This document shows positions 43,093 through 45,422 of a DNA stretch of 45,422 nucleotides, one piece after another (the first letter of the stretch is position 1; each line of letters opens with the position of its first letter). The position numbers and the translations under genes are program-made. The DNA is from Phycisphaeraceae bacterium. GTDB taxonomy: Bacteria > Planctomycetota > Phycisphaerae > Phycisphaerales > Phycisphaeraceae. The stretch is taken from positions 1-45,422 of the forward strand of contig JAJDCS010000007.1 of NCBI GenBank assembly GCA_029260715.1, read 5' to 3'. The notes beneath the pieces are model-generated. The model saw nothing but the letters and a program-made list of their open reading frames with translations. It ran no database searches and was not told the DNA's origin.

Positions 43093-44277
43093 TTATACCG
43101 CCACCTCGACCCTCGAACGCAGGTTGTCGAGGATGTTCATCAGGTTGATGTAGGCGTCGTATGGCGATTCGTAGGGGGTGGAGCGTTGCAAGCTCGTCGG
43201 GCTGTTGCTGTATTGCGTGGTCATATCGTGGAAATGGTCGCAACTGGTGAGCCTGCGCCAGTCTTCGAGGAGTTGGGGGTCGCCGCTGGCCTTGACGGGG
43301 GCTTCGAGCTTGTAGAGTTCCATGAGGCTGTTGGCCTGCATGGCGTTGCCCAGCCAGGCGGATAGGTTGTGTTCGGCGCCTGCCCAGCTCACGGTGTGTG
43401 GCGCGTCGTACTCACCGGCAGGCGGGTATGACGCGACGCACTGGCTTGGCGTCTTGAAGTCGTTGTCGCCCGCTTTCCAGAGCGCCTCGGGCAGGCCAGC
43501 TAGAAAGTCGAAAATCCCGGATTCGGCGCTGTGGTACACGCCGAAGCTCTCGTAGGCCATGTATAGGTTACACACGAAGCCGTCGCCGTTGATCTGGTTG
43601 ATCCACTTGGCGAGTTTTTTAGGCGTCAGGGGCCACTGTGGCCAACTCTTGTTGGAAAACCGCAGGGCGATGTCGTCGCTGATGCGGTAGTTGCGTAGCA
43701 AGAGCTTCATGTCGGCTCGGCCGGGCGGGGTGTAGATGTAGTTAGGCGAGCGGTCATCGAGCAGGTGATCCGCGCCTTCGGCGAGCACAGCCTCGAACTG
43801 GCCCAGCCCGTGCAGGCACGCGGGCAGGTCGTTGTTGTAAATCAGCCCGGTATTACAAAACACGCGCGGCGTGCAGCCGAAGAGTTTCTTGATCAGCGCG
43901 GTGTGTTTTTGCACCTGGGCGCTGAACTCGTCGCGGCTATACAAGTAAGCCAAGCTGTGGTGATACGGCTGACCCAGCCACTCGACGCAACCGGTGGCGG
44001 CCAATTCCTGGAGCAGGGCCATCAGTTGTGGCTGGTATTCCTGCAACAGCTCGATGGTGCTGCCCGACAGCGCCATGGTGACGCGGAACCGCCCCTCGAA
44101 CCGTTTAGCCATGTCCAACAGCAGCTTGGTGGTCGGCAGGTAGCAGGCCTGGGACGCTTTTTCGATGATTGTTTCGTCGCGTTCGGCGTCGAAATAGTCG
44201 GGGGCGCTGTCGAATACGCTGTATCGCCGCAGGTGGTAGGGCTGGTGGATCTGGAAATACAGACACACGGAAGGCAT
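43093..44277 (-). CDS. Glycoside hydrolase family 57 (alpha-amylase type)
   Basis: 394 residues. ATG 44277 with AGGA 7-8 nt upstream. The N-terminus CLYFQIHQPYHLRRYSVFD is the GH57 signature for the (beta/alpha)7 barrel. Other segments: EWLGQPYHHSLAYLYSRDEF, FCNTGLIYNND, FEAVLAEGADHLLDDRSPNY, and the nucleophile region NLYMAYESFGVYHSAESGIF with Glu. The Asp/Glu acid base near HTVSWAGAEHNLSAWLGNAM completes the pattern. GH57 enzymes act on glycogen, starch or pullulan; a cytoplasmic role in glycogen turnover is likely as there is no signal peptide. Divergent from alaS. Confidence 0.92.
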   Translation of the reverse strand: MPSVCLYFQIHQPYHLRRYSVFDSAPDYFDAERDETIIEKASQACYLPTTKLLLDMAKRFEGRFRVTMALSGSTIELLQEYQPQLMALLQELAATGCVEWLGQPYHHSLAYLYSRDEFSAQVQKHTALIKKLFGCTPRVFCNTGLIYNNDLPACLHGLGQFEAVLAEGADHLLDDRSPNYIYTPPGRADMKLLLRNYRISDDIALRFSNKSWPQWPLTPKKLAKWINQINGDGFVCNLYMAYESFGVYHSAESGIFDFLAGLPEALWKAGDNDFKTPSQCVASYPPAGEYDAPHTVSWAGAEHNLSAWLGNAMQANSLMELYKLEAPVKASGDPQLLEDWRRLTSCDHFHDMTTQYSNSPTSLQRSTPYESPYDAYINLMNILDNLRSRVEVAV

Positions 44278-44466
44278 GGATCGGTCCTGTAGGTTGCGGC
44301 TCTTTACTGTTCTATCGGTCCCGGCCCGCCTGCTCTTGCGTACAGACTCATTGTGTCTTGCCCGGCGGCGATTGCAAGGCGGCGGTGTGTATTAAGTTAT
44401 TGTGAATCGCTCGTAACCCCTGCGGCTGGCCTTGCCTGGGCCGTGGTTCGCCGCACCCGATTGAAC

Positions 44467-44472
44467 TATACT
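44467..44472 (+). promoter_or_regulatory. Candidate -10 box of alaS
   Basis: TATACT lies 78 nt before the alaS ATG. There is no good -35 at 16-18 nt, so the call is tentative. Confidence 0.3.
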
Positions 44473-44501
44473 CGCCCACCTTGTTAGGGGTGCTAAAGAG
44501 T

Positions 44502-44523
44502 CCGGGGGGTCCGATTACCCCGG
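44502..44523 (+). repeat. Hairpin in the alaS leader
   Basis: CCGGGG and CCCCGG (6-bp perfect GC stem, 10-nt loop) lie 27 nt before the alaS ATG, inside the presumed mRNA leader. It could affect translation start; no T-run follows. Confidence 0.4.
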
Positions 44524-44550
44524 CCGCCGCCTCAAGATGGGAAAAGGCCC

Positions 44551-45422
44551 ATGCCGACCAGCAGTGAAATCCGCCAGCAATTCGTCGACTTCTTCGTCAA
44601 GAAACACGCCCACCGGCACACCCCCTCCTCGCCCGTGGTGCCCCACGACGACCCCACGCTGCTGTTCACCAACGCGGGCATGAACCAGTTTAAGGACGTG
44701 TTCCTTGGCACGGGCAGCCGCGACTACACCCGGGCAGCCAACACGCAGAAGTGCATCCGCGCCGGCGGCAAGCACAACGATCTCGACGACGTCGGCCACG
44801 ACACCTATCACCACACGTTCTTCGAGATGCTCGGCAACTGGTCGTTCGGTGACTACTTCAAGAAAGAGGCAATTCGGTGGGCCTGGGATTTGCTCACGAA
44901 CGTCTGGGGCATCGACGCGACGCGGCTGCATGCGACCTACTTCGAGGGCGACGCGGCCGATGGGATCGAGCCGGATACCGAGGCCCGCGACCTTTGGTTG
45001 GAGATTCTGCCGCCCGATCGTGTGCATCCGGGCAACAAGAAGGACAACTTCTGGGAGATGGGCGAGACGGGACCCTGCGGCCCGTGTAGCGAGATTCACA
45101 TCGACCTGACGCCGGATCGGACCGGTGCGGCGCTCGTTAACGCCGGCGATGCTCGCGTCATCGAGATTTGGAACCTCGTGTTCATCCAGTTCAACCGCGG
45201 CGGCGACAGAAAGCTGACGCCACTGCCGGCGCAGCACGTCGACACGGGCATGGGCTTCGAACGCGTCGCGGCCGTGCTCCAGGATGTGCCGAGCAATTAC
45301 GATACGGATGTCTTCACGCCGATCTTCGAGGCGATTCGCAAACGTACCGGCGCCGCGGCATACGCCGGATTGCTCGAAGGTGATGATCAGAGCCGCGACC
45401 GTCAGGGAGCGGTCACCGCCCA
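44551..45422 (+). CDS. alaS: Alanyl-tRNA synthetase, 5' part (runs off the window)
   Basis: Charges tRNA-Ala; 290 codons are visible and no stop occurs before the window end. Class II motifs are plain: [105 protein letters not shown] and [20 protein letters not shown]. Near the visible end, [20 protein letters not shown] is followed by [13 protein letters not shown], encoded by a copy of the transcript-end repeat (45390-45414). In other AlaRS this is a short variable linker before the conserved RVIADHIR helix. The ATG is chosen because the family N-terminus starts there. Confidence 0.95.
   Translation, partial: MPTSSEIRQQFVDFFVKKHAHRHTPSSPVVPHDDPTLLFTNAGMNQFKDVFLGTGSRDYTRAANTQKCIRAGGKHNDLDDVGHDTYHHTFFEMLGNWSFGDYFKKEAIRWAWDLLTNVWGIDATRLHATYFEGDAADGIEPDTEARDLWLEILPPDRVHPGNKKDNFWEMGETGPCGPCSEIHIDLTPDRTGAALVNAGDARVIEIWNLVFIQFNRGGDRKLTPLPAQHVDTGMGFERVAAVLQDVPSNYDTDVFTPIFEAIRKRTGAAAYAGLLEGDDQSRDRQGAVTA
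45390..45414 (+). repeat. Transcript-end repeat, copy f, inside alaS
   Basis: Plus strand GAGCCGCGACCGTCAGGGAG, CGGTC: identical to the intergenic core except for the variable base. It is read in frame as (Q)SRDRQGAV within alaS. GACCGT-CAGGGA-GCGGTC forms the same hairpin in the mRNA. It is 8 bases from the window end, so its right flank cannot be judged. Confidence 0.8.

Overview
The window looks like chromosomal DNA of a planctomycete, most likely of the class Phycisphaerae. Three kinds of evidence point there. Two proteins end in a PEP-CTERM sorting tail, and one RTX-repeat protein carries an LEP..LL planctomycete export motif. There are many lipoproteins and a giant type V autotransporter, so an outer membrane is present. 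A peptidoglycan/division cluster includes ftsI, which the Planctomycetia generally lack. The DNA is GC-rich and most genes are packed in short operons with 4-bp stop/start overlaps.

Layout. 1-9475: a giant autotransporter (306-8783, minus) flanked by two identical 125-bp repeats; the right-hand copy abuts two head-to-head fragments of IS630-type transposases. 9476-15518 (minus): an envelope lipoprotein operon with two LpoB-like proteins, a COG3014-like protein, a YcfL-like protein, a large protein with a duplicated LpoB-like module, and probably a DUF3568 lipoprotein at its end. 15713-16990: a PEP-CTERM protein. 17112-22357 (minus): an arginine succinyltransferase (AST) operon in the order C-A-D-B, with no astE. 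22651-23415: a CBM9-like lipoprotein. 23855-24142: tRNA-Gly(GCC) and tRNA-Leu(CAG). 24217-24765: hslV, divergent from a short division cluster rsmH / LysM protein / ftsL-like / ftsI (24848-29052). 29088-34693: an RTX-repeat protein, nuoI, an MBL-fold hydrolase, trpC, a phosphoesterase and a DUF309 protein. 35029-37726: a PEP-CTERM protein, manA and a His-rich secreted protein. 37786-44277 (minus): a FIST protein, tsaD, an S41 protease, a soluble histidine kinase and a GH57 enzyme. 44551-end: the 5' part of alaS.

The most unusual signal is a small structured repeat with core GAGCCGCGACCGTnAGGGAGCGGTC. It occurs six times. In five cases it lies 15-34 nt after a stop codon, always in the sense direction of the preceding gene, and it forms a hairpin that is often followed by T-rich sequence. 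The sixth copy lies inside the open reading frame of alaS, in frame, in the linker where AlaRS lengths vary. This suggests a mobile or selected transcript-end element that has also entered a coding sequence. A second repeat family (123 bp, TA-flanked, GAGCAC/GTGCTC ends) looks like a MITE related to the neighbouring IS630 remnant.

Limits: everything here is read by eye. Family names rest on motif recognition, not searches. Both window ends lie in or near repeats, so it may be a contig bounded by repeats.
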